A program made the translations under genes and the position numbers. DNA of 64,000 bases from Ereboglobus sp. PH5-10 (GTDB lineage: Bacteria > Verrucomicrobiota > Verrucomicrobiia > Opitutales > Opitutaceae). The notes below the pieces were generated by a model. It was given only the letters and a program-made list of their open reading frames with translations. It was not told the DNA's origin and made no database searches. How positions within the stretch are numbered: the stretch's first letter is position 1; each line of letters begins with the position of its first letter. This document shows, one piece after another, positions 1-9,900 of this stretch. The stretch is taken from NCBI RefSeq assembly GCF_029504735.1, contig NZ_JAQFIP010000008.1:62001-126000 (forward strand), written 5' to 3'.

Positions 1-795
1 GACGCCGGCGCGCTCAAAGTCGAGTGGGGCCAGCCCGTCGAACCCGACGCGCTCCGCGCGGAACTCGCCACCGGCCAATACGACGCAGTCACCCTCATCC
101 ACAACGAAACCTCCTGCGGCTGCATGAGCGACCTGCCCGCGCTCATGGCCGTGCTGCGCGACTTCCCCGACGTCATCTCGATCGTCGACACCGTCAGCTC
201 CTGTAGCGTCGTTCCGATCAAAAAGGACGAACTCGGCATCGACGTGCTCATCACCGGCTCGCAAAAAGCGCTCGCGCTCCCGCCCGGCCTCTCGCTCATG
301 TCGGTCTCCAAGCGCGCGCTCGAACGCGCCGCCACCGTCGAAAGCCGCGGCTACTATTTCGACTTCCTCGAATTCCAGGCCAACTGGGAAAAAGGCATGA
401 CGCCCAGCACGCCCGTCATCCCGCTCATCTACGCGCTCAAGTCGAAGCTCGACGACATCAAGGCCGAGGGACTCGACGCCCGCCACGCCCGCCACGCGCA
501 GCTCAACAAAATGGTGCGCGACTGGGGCTTCGCGAAAGGCTTCAAACTCTTCCCGAAGGAAGGCCACGGCTCGCTTTCGCTGAACTGCTTTGCCAACACG
601 CTCAACTACGACATCGCCGCCCTGAACAAAATCCTCAAGGCCGAGCACAACCTCGTGATCGACGGCGGTTATGGAAAGCTGAAAGGCAAAACCTTCCGCA
701 TCTCGAACATGGGCGACGAAACCGTGGAGACAATCACCTCACTCCTCGCCTCCCTCGACGCCGCGCTGGCGAAAACGCCGAAGCTCGCGGCGTAA
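1..795 (+). CDS. Class V aminotransferase, serine/alanine-glyoxylate type (5' partial)
   Basis: The reading frame is open from base 1, so the gene starts before the window and at least 264 residues are visible. It is a fold-type I PLP enzyme. The stretch HNETSCG resembles the HNETSTG motif of serine/alanine-glyoxylate aminotransferases. GSQKALALPPG, with its SQK lysine, is the usual PLP Schiff-base site of that group. The C-terminal part (GKLKGKTFRISNMGD) is the normal small domain, so the 3' end is complete. Members move an amino group from serine or alanine to glyoxylate or another oxoacid. The exact substrate cannot be read from the sequence. A strong bidirectional terminator follows at 831-857. 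The family call is secure; the substrate is not. Confidence 0.88.
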   Translation, partial: DAGALKVEWGQPVEPDALRAELATGQYDAVTLIHNETSCGCMSDLPALMAVLRDFPDVISIVDTVSSCSVVPIKKDELGIDVLITGSQKALALPPGLSLMSVSKRALERAATVESRGYYFDFLEFQANWEKGMTPSTPVIPLIYALKSKLDDIKAEGLDARHARHAQLNKMVRDWGFAKGFKLFPKEGHGSLSLNCFANTLNYDIAALNKILKAEHNLVIDGGYGKLKGKTFRISNMGDETVETITSLLASLDAALAKTPKLAA

Positions 796-830
796 AAAAC
801 GCATCGACGTTTTCAACAACTCATCAACAA

Positions 831-857
831 AAACACCGCGCCAAAAGCGCGGTGTTT
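831..857. terminator. Bidirectional rho-independent terminator
   Basis: A perfect 11-bp stem (AAACACCGCGC / GCGCGGTGTTT) encloses the 5-base loop CAAAA. It has an A-run on its left and a T-run on its right, so it can terminate both the aminotransferase gene from the left and the convergent gene at 859-1809 from the right. The T-run reaches the stop codon of the latter. Confidence 0.85.
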
Positions 858-858
858 T

Positions 859-1809
859 TTATTCGTCCGAAATTCCGAAAACAACCTGAGTCTCAAACCA
901 ATTATCTTGAACCATGCCTTTTCTGGTGCCGGAGGTCCATGTCGTTTGCATGACATGCGCAATCGCATATCGGTCGAAAACTTCGTCACTCGATTCCTTC
1001 ACGGCCATTCTGGTGGGAACCCCTTCTTCATTTATTCGCACACAAAGCACCACTCTGCCCGAAAAGGCCGAGCGTTTTAACTCAAGCGGGTAAACCAACT
1101 TTGGTTGCGATACTTTTTTGGGTTCGGCTATTTTCGTCTCCGTGGAAAACACGACACTGTCAAATGGATACAGCGCGCTGCTAACTTCGGAATCAACAAA
1201 TGGGATGGGGTATTTTCGATTAATGCGCCCTTTTTTGTCAGGGGCGTCCTTGGTGGCATAATAAAACAATCGGGAATCGGCGCTAAACTCGGCCCAAAAT
1301 ACGCCCATCTGCCACGGTGTTTGATTTCTTTTTTTCATGCTTTCTCTAGCGCTCTCTTTAAGGCGAGCGGACATACGTTCACCCAAATCATAAAATCTCA
1401 TTCCTTGGGCGTTACAGTAATATAGTTTCATGGATGTAATATTGGGATTATCGCCTGATTCATCGTGTTTCAGAGCGATTCCATAATATGGCTTCTCACT
1501 TTCATATGGCTTCTCACTTTCTTCCGATGGATCAGTTATTGCCCAATAGTATGTCGTCCCGTTTTCGTCTCCGACTCCGAATATCCATTTGGGGTTCATC
1601 TCTCCCCACACATCTGTGCCGACTTTTGAAAGAGGCATGGGCAGTTCCGCCAAGGCAATCGCGTATGACAACGCATTGATCTCATTTGGCGTTGCCCACT
1701 TGGGTTCCGGTTGGGGTTTGTCCGCGGCATCAAGCGCCAATGAAACAAACCAAAGGCAGACGATGCCGAAAAGTCCGGCACATTGGAGCAATTTGAAATA
1801 ACGCATCAT
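859..1809 (-). CDS. Secreted protein with TonB-like C-terminal domain
   Basis: The 316-residue protein begins with a hydrophobic segment (about residues 5-28, ending near ALDA|ADKPQ) that reads as a signal peptide or membrane anchor. The last 85 residues match the TonB C-terminal fold pattern: YPLELKRSAFSGRVVLCV, then INEEGVPTRMAVKESS, then a conserved W and a closing hydrophobic strand. In Verrucomicrobia such domains occur on stand-alone periplasmic proteins as well as on true TonB. The usual proline-rich spacer is missing and the centre (about residues 35-220) is not recognised. No exbB/exbD lies nearby. Its bases are visibly less GC-rich than the neighbours. The start may be either of two consecutive ATGs. 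It is divergent from the E1 gene at 1970. Confidence 0.62.
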   Translation of the reverse strand: MMRYFKLLQCAGLFGIVCLWFVSLALDAADKPQPEPKWATPNEINALSYAIALAELPMPLSKVGTDVWGEMNPKWIFGVGDENGTTYYWAITDPSEESEKPYESEKPYYGIALKHDESGDNPNITSMKLYYCNAQGMRFYDLGERMSARLKESARESMKKRNQTPWQMGVFWAEFSADSRLFYYATKDAPDKKGRINRKYPIPFVDSEVSSALYPFDSVVFSTETKIAEPKKVSQPKLVYPLELKRSAFSGRVVLCVRINEEGVPTRMAVKESSDEVFDRYAIAHVMQTTWTSGTRKGMVQDNWFETQVVFGISDE

Positions 1810-1969
1810 GGTTAATAAGTTTTAAGCCTGTCCGGCGATACCATCTAAATAAACGCTCGAATCCGAGTTTTATTAGCGAGCGAAATCTGAATTTCGCCCG
1901 TGTGACACGTCGCTTCTTTCCCTTGCCCGCGCCGCGTTGCGCATACAGCGTGTCGCCTTACATTCCGTC

Positions 1970-4072
1970 ATGGCATCCACGACCAACTTTCCCGCACCGC
2001 CCGCCATCCTCAATGAGCGCGATCTCCGCGCAGCCGATTTCAGCGCGCCCGTTGTCGAACCTTCAGCCCTTCAGCCCTTCAGCCCTTCAGCCCTTTCCTC
2101 CCCCGCCCTTCTTCGCATTTACGCATGGATGCAACTCGCACGCCTCACGGACAACCGCATCCTTGACCTCTTCCGCCAGGGTTTGATCAAGGGCACCGTC
2201 ACCGGAGGACAGGGACACGAAGGGCTCGTCGTGCCCCTTGCGCTGCTCGCCGACAAAACAACCGATGTCATTTCCTTCACGCATCGCGGACTCGGCGGAC
2301 ATCTCATTTGGAGCCAGCATCTCTGCACGCACCTCAACCAGTATTTTGCAAACTTCGAAAGCCCCACGCAGGCACGCGAGGGAAACGTCCATCGCGGCGA
2401 CCCGGCGAATCGCTCGCTCCCGATGGTCAGCCATCTCGGCGCGATGGCGTCCAATGTCACCGGTTGCACCGACGCGCAACGCCGCGCGGGGAAAAATGCC
2501 GTTGGTATCGCCATTTTCGGCGAAGGCGCGTCATCCACCGGCGACATTCACGAGACGCTCAACCTCGCCTCGCTGCTCAACATCCCCGTTCTTTTTGTCA
2601 TCGAAAACAACCGCTACGCCTACTCGACACCCTACGAGGAGGAATGCGCGCCCGGCGCGGCCCTCTGGCAGCGCGCCGCCGGCTATGGCATCGAGGGCCT
2701 CGCGCTCGACGGCACAAATCCCGAACTCGCCGCCGCCACGCTTGCCGCCGCGCTCGAAAAAGTCCGCGCCACTTCGCGCCCCATGCTCGTTGAAGCCAGT
2801 GTCGTCCGCCTCCGCGGGCACGCCGCTTACGACACTTGCGATTATTATCCGCCCGGCGAGGCAGAGCGCATCGCCGCCGCCGATCCACTCCCGAAATTCC
2901 GCGCCCGCCTTGCAGGCGCGGGCCACGCCGCGCAACTCGACGCAATCGACGCCGAGCTCTCCGCCTATCTCGAAACCTGCGTCAAAATTTCGCTCGCCGT
3001 GCCGCGTCCCGCCTCCGATGCCGCACCGATGCAACGCGACATTTTTGCCCCCGCCGCCGAACCGATGCCATGGAAACCCGCCATCGAGCTTGCCGACAAC
3101 TCACCCTTGACGATGGCGCAGGCCATCAACGCCGCTCTTCGCAAAATCCTCACCGAGCGTCCCGAGTCGCTCATACTCGGGCAGGACATCGGAACCTACG
3201 GCGGCCCGTTCAAAGTCACCGAGCATCTGTTGCGCGATTTCGGACGCCCCCGCGTCATGAACGTCCCCCTCGCCGAGAGCGCCTGCACCGGTTTCACAAT
3301 CGGCCTCGCGCTCGGCGGACGCCGTCCAATCGAGGAGTTCCAGTTCGCCGATTTTTCCACGGAGGCAGTCACCCAAATCACACAAAACGCCGCCACCTAC
3401 CGCTTCCGCTCCGGCGCGCAAGTGCCGCTCGTTTTGCGATTCCCCTGCGGCGGCGGAATCACCCTGGGCTCCTTTCATTCGCAGGAACTCGAATCGCTAT
3501 TCACCGCATTCCCCGGCCTCAAGGCGCTCTACCCGAGCAATCCGCAGGATGCGTTCAACGCCATCCTCGCCGCCTACGAGGACAACAACCCCGTTCTCGT
3601 TTTCGAGCACAAGGGTCTCTACCGACGCGGCAAGTCGCCCATCACGTGGGACTCGAATTACCGAGACATCTGGCAACCCGCGCATCTGCGCGCGGGCGAC
3701 TTCGCCACTTTTGTTTCCTACGGCGAAATGACTCACATCGCCGCCGAGGCTTGCGATTATTTCACCGCTGAATACGAACGCAACCTCGACCTCTTCGACC
3801 TGCGCTGCCTCGCTCCGCTGAACCTCGACTCCATCCGCGAATCACTCTCGCGCACGCACCGCCTGATCGTGTTGCACGAAGGCCGGCGCTCGCACGGTTT
3901 CGGCGCCGAGCTCGTGGCGCAGCTCACCGAGGAACTTTTCTTTTCGCTCGAAGCCCCGCCGCTGCGCATCGCATCGCTCGACATGCCGGTGCCCTTCGCC
4001 CCCGAACTCGAACACGTCTTCCGCCCCACAAAGGACAGCGTGATCGAAAAAATCACCGCATGGATGGGTTGA
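1970..4072 (+). CDS. Fused E1 alpha/beta 2-oxoacid dehydrogenase (thiamine diphosphate)
   Basis: This 700-residue protein joins both E1 subunits of a branched-chain-type 2-oxoacid (or acetoin/pyruvate) dehydrogenase. The alpha half carries the thiamine diphosphate motif, starting GEGASSTGDIHETLNLAS and ending at IENN. The beta half begins around residue 370 (LILGQDIGTYGGPFKVTEHL) and ends with a transketolase C-terminal domain (VLHEGRRSHGFGAE). E1 decarboxylates the oxoacid and passes the acyl group to the lipoyl of E2; no E2 or E3 gene lies nearby. The ATG at 1970 was preferred because it starts a plausible leader. An upstream ATG at 1937 and an internal ATG at 2129 are in frame. An 8-bp tandem repeat lies in codons 31-43, ahead of the first conserved block. 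Confidence 0.85.
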   Translation: MASTTNFPAPPAILNERDLRAADFSAPVVEPSALQPFSPSALSSPALLRIYAWMQLARLTDNRILDLFRQGLIKGTVTGGQGHEGLVVPLALLADKTTDVISFTHRGLGGHLIWSQHLCTHLNQYFANFESPTQAREGNVHRGDPANRSLPMVSHLGAMASNVTGCTDAQRRAGKNAVGIAIFGEGASSTGDIHETLNLASLLNIPVLFVIENNRYAYSTPYEEECAPGAALWQRAAGYGIEGLALDGTNPELAAATLAAALEKVRATSRPMLVEASVVRLRGHAAYDTCDYYPPGEAERIAAADPLPKFRARLAGAGHAAQLDAIDAELSAYLETCVKISLAVPRPASDAAPMQRDIFAPAAEPMPWKPAIELADNSPLTMAQAINAALRKILTERPESLILGQDIGTYGGPFKVTEHLLRDFGRPRVMNVPLAESACTGFTIGLALGGRRPIEEFQFADFSTEAVTQITQNAATYRFRSGAQVPLVLRFPCGGGITLGSFHSQELESLFTAFPGLKALYPSNPQDAFNAILAAYEDNNPVLVFEHKGLYRRGKSPITWDSNYRDIWQPAHLRAGDFATFVSYGEMTHIAAEACDYFTAEYERNLDLFDLRCLAPLNLDSIRESLSRTHRLIVLHEGRRSHGFGAELVAQLTEELFFSLEAPPLRIASLDMPVPFAPELEHVFRPTKDSVIEKITAWMG
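2062..2093 (+). repeat. Octanucleotide tandem repeat inside the E1 gene
   Basis: Four perfect copies of TTCAGCCC lie in tandem within the coding sequence, encoding a low-complexity Ser/Pro/Leu linker. Eight is not a multiple of three, so gain or loss of one unit shifts the reading frame. A degenerate relative lies at 39868-39899. Confidence 0.95.
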
Positions 4073-4215
4073 GTCGATTTCGGATTTTTGAATTTCGCAA
4101 ATGCCGTGTTTTCCAAAAAACATACAACGCACATTCAGCACTCCCATCCGTCCCATCTGCCTCATAAAAAATCTCATCGAAAAATCGCCACGCGCAAACA
4201 ACATCCTCTTTTCCC

Positions 4216-4740
4216 ATGCCCACAAAAAAATCCAAAAAAACAAAATCCAAAATCAGCGCCGCGCAGTGGCGTAAAATCAGGCTCTTCGCCATGGATGTCG
4301 ACGGCATCCTCACCGACGGCTCGCTCATCGTCTCAAGCGACGGCACCGAGTCGAAAACCTTCAGCATCCTCGACGGCGCCGGCCTCATTTATCTCGGCTG
4401 GGCCGGCATCACCACCGCATGGCTCTCGGGCCGCAAATCCGGCGCGACAACCGTCCGAGCCAAGGACCTGAAAATCCCGTATGTTGTCCAGGGCCAGGAC
4501 GACAAACTCGCCGAACTTAAAAAACTCGCCGCCAAGCTCAAGCTCACCGCCGACCAGATTGTCTACATGGGTGATGACGCCATCGACGCGCCCGCGATAA
4601 AATGGGCCGGCATCGGCATCAGCGTCTCCAACGCCCAGCCCCCCGCGCTCGCCGCGGCGGACATCATCACCAAAAAAGCCGCGGGCGCGGGCGCCGTCCG
4701 GGAAATCTGCAACTGCATCCTCGCCGCCCACGGGAAATAG
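4216..4740 (+). CDS. kdsC: 3-deoxy-D-manno-octulosonate 8-phosphate phosphatase (KdsC)
   Basis: The 174-residue length fits KdsC, a cap-less HAD phosphatase that removes phosphate from Kdo-8-phosphate on the way to CMP-Kdo and lipid A-core. HAD motif I is MDVDGILTDG with the two catalytic aspartates. Motif II is the Ser in WLSGRKS. The conserved YVVQGQDDKL block follows, then motif III/IV as YMGDDAIDAPAI. The C-terminal stretch AAGAGAVREICNCIL is typical of the family. The N-terminus is lysine-rich (PTKKSKKTKSK), which is unusual. The gene ends 18 bases before the OstA-domain gene, so the two are probably co-transcribed, as kdsC and lptCA are in many Gram-negative bacteria. Confidence 0.93.
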   Translation: MPTKKSKKTKSKISAAQWRKIRLFAMDVDGILTDGSLIVSSDGTESKTFSILDGAGLIYLGWAGITTAWLSGRKSGATTVRAKDLKIPYVVQGQDDKLAELKKLAAKLKLTADQIVYMGDDAIDAPAIKWAGIGISVSNAQPPALAAADIITKKAAGAGAVREICNCILAAHGK

Positions 4741-4758
4741 TTTTCCGAAACAACGCGC

Positions 4759-6666
4759 GTGCGCGCCCTTCTCACAGCACTCCTGTTTTCCGCCCTCGCC
4801 GCCGGTGTTTTTGCCGGCGCCGGGGGCAGAAGCATTTTCGCAAACGTCCCGGTCAAGAATCCCCGGTATCCCGCGTTCAACGACGCCGGGCACCGCACAT
4901 CGCTTATCTCCGGGGAACAGGCCACAATCATCAATACCCGCCAGATCGACATCGGCCGGCTCGAATTCATCCAATACCCCGGGGACGGAAGCGCCCGTGT
5001 CGTGACCCGCATGACAGCGCCCGTGGCAAGTGTGTTCGAGTTCGACTCGCCGGCACCGAGAATCGAGGGAAAAGAAAATGTCCGCCTCGCACGCGAGGAC
5101 GAACTCGACGTGACGGGCGAGGACTGGGCCTATGATCATGCGCGGCAAAAACTCACGATAAACAAAAACGCCCGCATCCTCTACAAAGCCCCGCTCAAAA
5201 ACATCCTCGGCCGTTCCGCCACCGATCAACCGGCTTCGCAAAATCCCCCGTCCGCACTTGAGCCCGACGAGACGCTCGTCACCGCCGATTCGCTCGCGCT
5301 CACACAAAACGAGACGAACGGCACAACCCTGGCCGTCCTCAAAGGCAACGTCGTCATCACCTCGGTCGACGGCCTGCGCCTTGCCTGCGATCACCTCGAA
5401 ATCACCGCCGCGCGCCTCCGCGACAAAGACCCCGCGCTCACACCGCTCGACAAATTCCAGCTTCTCGTCGCCACCGGCAATGTCCGCCTCACCCAAGGCG
5501 CGCGCACGGTCACTTGCGGACGCGCCGATGTTTTTCCGCGTGAGGACCGCATCACGCTCACACAAAACGCCGTCGTCACCGACACTGAACTCAAGATCAC
5601 CGCCGCCGGCGACCCGCTCGTCCTCCACCGCGCCGACCGCCGCATCGAAGGCAAAACCGGACGATTCATCCTCCCGCCCTGGCAGGCAACCGGCACGGAA
5701 CCGCGCGCGGAAAATGCCAAGTTGGAAAACACGGTCATCACCGCCGGCAACTTTGTAATGCGGGAAACTCCGGACGGTCTCACCCACGCCAATCTCGATG
5801 AAAACGTAACTGTCGCCGCCACGGACACCCGGCTCACCTGCGATCACCTCGTGCTCGCCGTCACACCGCAGAAACAACCCGATCCCGACGCACCCGCGCC
5901 AAAAATCGCACCGCTGCACCATTTCCTCGCCACTGGCAATGTTCACCTCACCCAGGCCAGCCGCGAAGCGACCGGCGGCCAGGCCGAAGTCCTGCCGGAT
6001 GAGGACAAAATCATACTCACCCAAAACCCCGTGCTCATTGATCACGAGGCATCCGCAAAAGCGTCGGCGGATACTTTCACACTTCAACGGCTCGAACGCC
6101 GCCTGACTGCCGAAAACAATGTCCGCATCACCCTTCCCCCGATCAAGGACCTCAGCGCGAACGCGCCCCGCGCCACCGCAGCCACGCCCGGCACCGACAC
6201 GGTTGTCACCAGCCGGGCGCTCACCATGTGGACAACCCCCGACGAACTGTCGCACGCCATTTTTGACGGAGACGTCCATCTCGAGGGAACGAATCTCGAC
6301 CTCGCCTGCAAACACCTGACGGTTGACGCAGATCCGCGCAAGACCGGGGCCCCGCCTCAATCGCCGAAACCGGATTCAACGCTCGACCCCAAACTGCAAA
6401 CCATCGCCTCCAAGATTCTCCTGCTGGTTGCGACGGGGGATGTGCGATTCAAACAGCTTTCACGCGAAGTCACAAGCGGTCGCGCCGAGATCATTCCCGC
6501 CGAGGATCGCATCACGCTCACGGAAAATCCAGTCATCATAGATCGCTCGAATCCGGACGAAACAGTCACCTTCAGCAGCGAAAAACTCACGCTCATCCGC
6601 GGCGAGGAAAACATTGAGGGTGAAAAAATAAAAATCACCCGCACCACGACAAAACCGCAACCGTAG
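4759..6666 (+). CDS. LptA/OstA-type LPS transport protein with three tandem modules
   Basis: A GTG start gives a signal peptide (RALLTALLFSALAAGVFAGA) and a 635-residue periplasmic protein. Three repeated modules can be seen. Each has a 'L(A/T)C(D/K)HL' strand (near residues 208, 358 and 515) followed by a '(T/S)(C/G)GRAEVxPxEDxIxLT' strand (near residues 251, 404 and 571), as in the OstA/LptA beta-jellyroll. The N-terminal 150 residues also look beta-rich and may be LptC-like. LptA forms the bridge that carries LPS from inner to outer membrane. E. coli LptA is about 185 residues, so this protein is over three times longer. It sits directly after kdsC; no lptB follows. Confidence 0.8.
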   Translation: MRALLTALLFSALAAGVFAGAGGRSIFANVPVKNPRYPAFNDAGHRTSLISGEQATIINTRQIDIGRLEFIQYPGDGSARVVTRMTAPVASVFEFDSPAPRIEGKENVRLAREDELDVTGEDWAYDHARQKLTINKNARILYKAPLKNILGRSATDQPASQNPPSALEPDETLVTADSLALTQNETNGTTLAVLKGNVVITSVDGLRLACDHLEITAARLRDKDPALTPLDKFQLLVATGNVRLTQGARTVTCGRADVFPREDRITLTQNAVVTDTELKITAAGDPLVLHRADRRIEGKTGRFILPPWQATGTEPRAENAKLENTVITAGNFVMRETPDGLTHANLDENVTVAATDTRLTCDHLVLAVTPQKQPDPDAPAPKIAPLHHFLATGNVHLTQASREATGGQAEVLPDEDKIILTQNPVLIDHEASAKASADTFTLQRLERRLTAENNVRITLPPIKDLSANAPRATAATPGTDTVVTSRALTMWTTPDELSHAIFDGDVHLEGTNLDLACKHLTVDADPRKTGAPPQSPKPDSTLDPKLQTIASKILLLVATGDVRFKQLSREVTSGRAEIIPAEDRITLTENPVIIDRSNPDETVTFSSEKLTLIRGEENIEGEKIKITRTTTKPQP

Positions 6667-6952
6667 CGCCCAACCGTCAAATCCCCGTCAATCGGACGCG
6701 ATACATTTTTTTGATTTTGCAATATCGCGGGGTGCGTCACGAAAAATGTTGTGACGAAAAATACTTGAAAAGTGGTTGCGATTAGTGGGATGTAGTTAAG
6801 CCATGAGTGGCTTTAGCAGCCTTTGACAACTTGGGCGGTCATTTATTTCTCTCTTTGCTCTAACCTAATTCATCCAATCCAACATAATTGTGCGAAAACT
6901 CCGGCCATAACAACACCGGTGCCACCCACAAAATTTTGAACTCCTTTCCTAC
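6667..6952 (+). promoter_or_regulatory. Leader and promoter region of the autotransporter gene
   Basis: This 286-base gap separates the LptA-like gene from the autotransporter and is more AT-rich than its flanks. TTGACA at 6823-6828 matches the -35 consensus, but no good -10 lies at the right distance (the region around 6843-6851 is only T-rich). TTGAAA at 6765-6770 with a weak partner near 6789 is another possibility. No terminator hairpin was found. The promoter must lie here, but its position is not fixed. Confidence 0.3.
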
Positions 6953-9900
6953 ATGAAAACCTCATTGAACAATCCGCGGACCTTTTTCGCCGCGATATTC
7001 CTGACAGCATGCGCGCTTTCACCGTTGCGCGCGGATGAAGCCCAATGGCAGGGCACCGGCACGGGTGACTGGAGCCGGCCCGAAAACTGGACGCCCGCAG
7101 CGCCCAGCGCCACTGGCACGGCCTACATCGACAACAGCGGCACGGCCGTGGTCGCCAACTCCACGTTTGAGGTTGGCGGCATTGTTGTGGGAAGCAATGG
7201 CGCGGGCGGCTTGATCCTTGGCACCGACGCGGTTGTCACGGCCACAGCCCCGACGGCGGGAAATTTATACATCGGCGAAAATGCCGGCGGCAACGGCTCG
7301 CTGATAATGTGGAGCAACGCCTCGCTTGAAACACTCCACGCCACGATTGGTTCCGACGGGACAGGCTCGGTGTCGCTGCACAACAACGCCTCGCTCAAAA
7401 CCGACGGCGCCCACATCGGCTTGAACGCCGGCGCGGTCGGCACGGTGTCTGTTGACGGCAACGCGACATGGGATGCGGGCACCCTCCATATCGGCGGATC
7501 CAGCAGCGCCGCGGGCAGCTGGGGAACGGGACAGTTGACCATTCAAGGCAGTGGTGCGGTAACGAGCTCCGACAATATAATCGGCGCGGGAGTTGACGGA
7601 AGCGGTGAAGTCAAGGTGTCGGGCAACGGCCAGTGGACCATCGGCACTGCATTGACTGTCGGCGATTATGGCAGCGGTCTTTTGGAGATCAGGAACAATG
7701 CCAAGGTGGTCAGCGGGACGGAGTCCGATCTCTCGAGCGCATATCTCATCGGTTTCGATGCAGCCGGGACAGTATCCATTTACGACAATGGCATTTGGGA
7801 CATGACCGAAGCCGATGTTGCAACGCACGAGTTTGCGATCGGCGGTTCGTCGAATGGCACGCTGAACATCAACGATCAAGGCTCGGTCCTCTTTCCCGGT
7901 GTGATCGCACTCGGAAATTACAGCACAGGCGTGGGCACGATCAACTTGAACGGCGGCGTGCTGGAAGTCGCCGGACTTGAAAAAAAGGCCGGCACGGCAG
8001 TGGTTAGTTTCAACAGCGGCACGATCCGCGCGGCCGCGGATTCGGCAGATTTTATCTCGGGGATTCCGACGGTCGCTGTTCTTGATGGAGGAGCGGGATT
8101 GGATACCAACGGCTATGATGTCACAATCGCCTCCAATCTCTACGGCATCGGCGGCCTGACCAAGACGGGCGCGGGTTCGCTCACCTTTTCCTCGGCGCAA
8201 TCCTACTCGGGAACAACGACCATCAAGGCCGGCGTGATCACAGCGGGCGTCGCGAACATAATCATGAATAGCGCCGCGCTCGTGGTTGACGGCACATTCA
8301 ACCTCAACGGCTACGACCAGCAAGTGGGCGACCTGTCCGGCGCGTCGTCAGGCGTGCTTTCGGGCATCGGCAAATTAACCGTGAACAACTTGGAGGACAG
8401 CACTTATTCCGGCGCCCTCAAAATCACGGGCACACTGGTCAAGGCGGGATCGGGCACGCTGACCATGGACGGAAACACCGCCGCCGCGGATTTCGGAGGT
8501 TTGGTGTCAGTAACCGCGGGCCAGCTAAATATCGCCTCAAACAACGCCCTCGGCGCCGGCACGATTGACAACGGCAGCGTCATTGAAATCGCCGACGGCG
8601 TGACCGTGTTCAGCAACACCATCACCGGCGCGGGCATCACCGAAGTCAGCTCCTCCGGCGTGAACCTAACCGGCACGCAAACAAATTACGCGGGCACTTG
8701 GAATATCACCGGAAGCGGCACAGTGGCCTCGCAAGAAAACCTCGGCGCGGACGCCACCGTCGAAATCGAAACCGACGGAAGCCTGACGCTCAGGACAGCC
8801 ACCGCGGGAAATTTCCAGTGGAGCAACACCCTGCGGGGCAGCGGCACATTGACCGTGAATCTCACCGGCACGGCGGACGTTTTCAGCATGGACACCACGA
8901 CGACCGGAGCCGGTTTCCAAGGCGCGGTGGAATTGAAAAACAGCGCCTATGTCATAGACGATTCGACGGAAGCTCTGCTCGCAAACGCGACCCTTTCCCT
9001 GGGCACAGGCAACGTCACCCAAATCGCGACAAGCTCCGGCACGCGCCAGATCGGCGGCATCACACTTGACGGCGGCTTGCTGCAATTCGGCGAAGTCGAA
9101 CCGATGGCGGGCCAGGTCGAAACCGTCCTGAAAACAGGCACCCTCACCGTCGGCTCCGGCAGCATCCAGGTGGGATTCAAAGACCCCGGCTTGATCCCGA
9201 GCGGCACTAATCTCGCGGCACTGGAAGGCACGCCGCTGCTGAAGCAGGACGACGGCGATGTGCTCATGAAATTGATCGAGGCCGACTGGGCCTCCGGCAA
9301 CGCCGCCAATCTCGTCATTCATGACGGAAGCGGCGCGGTGGTCAGCAATTCACACAGCATCAACCTTTCGCACGACGGCGTGACGACAGACGCCGTCGCC
9401 ACTTACGACTATGTGGCGAGCACCGGCGCATCAAGCGACGGCCTCTATATTTCCTACGGCCTGAAACAACTTGATATCCTCGACGGACGCACGATGGCTC
9501 TCGATCACGACGACGGCACCGCCGCTGGCTCGACCCTGAACACAAAAATCACGGGCGACGGCAGCCTCGACATACAAGCCACCGATTGGATCATGCTCAG
9601 CAACGCGGAAAGCGATTACACCGGCACCACGAGCGTGAGCAGCGGCACGCTCCGGCTTGGCGCAAATGGAGCATTGGGGCAGACCTCCATGCTCGCGATT
9701 GAAAACGGCGCCGCGTTTGACGCCGGCAACTTTGCCCAGGAAATCGGCTCCCTCGACGCCAAGGAAGGCTCGATCCTCGCGCTCAACAGCGGCACCCTGC
9801 AACTCAACGCTGACGGCGAAATCCGCGGCACCGTCACCGGCAGCACGAGCGCAAACCTCATCATCAACTCCTCCACACTCGCCGTCTACGGCGCAAACGC

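Noticed and set aside
859-1809. Functional TonB of a TonB-ExbB-ExbD complex
   Set aside because: It lacks the proline-rich spacer, no exbB/exbD is present, and the centre is unlike TonB, so only the C-terminal fold is claimed.
2129-4072. Start of the E1 gene at the internal ATG, making the octamer repeat untranslated
   Set aside because: The region 1970-2128 keeps an open frame in phase, and E1 alpha proteins usually have a leader before the YxWMxLAR block. It is kept as an alternative but not preferred.
4333-6360. Long 675-codon open frame on the minus strand through kdsC and the LptA-like gene
   Set aside because: It runs antisense to two well-supported genes. Its product is a Gly/Arg/Val/Asp-rich string with no family pattern, as expected for antisense frames in high-GC DNA.
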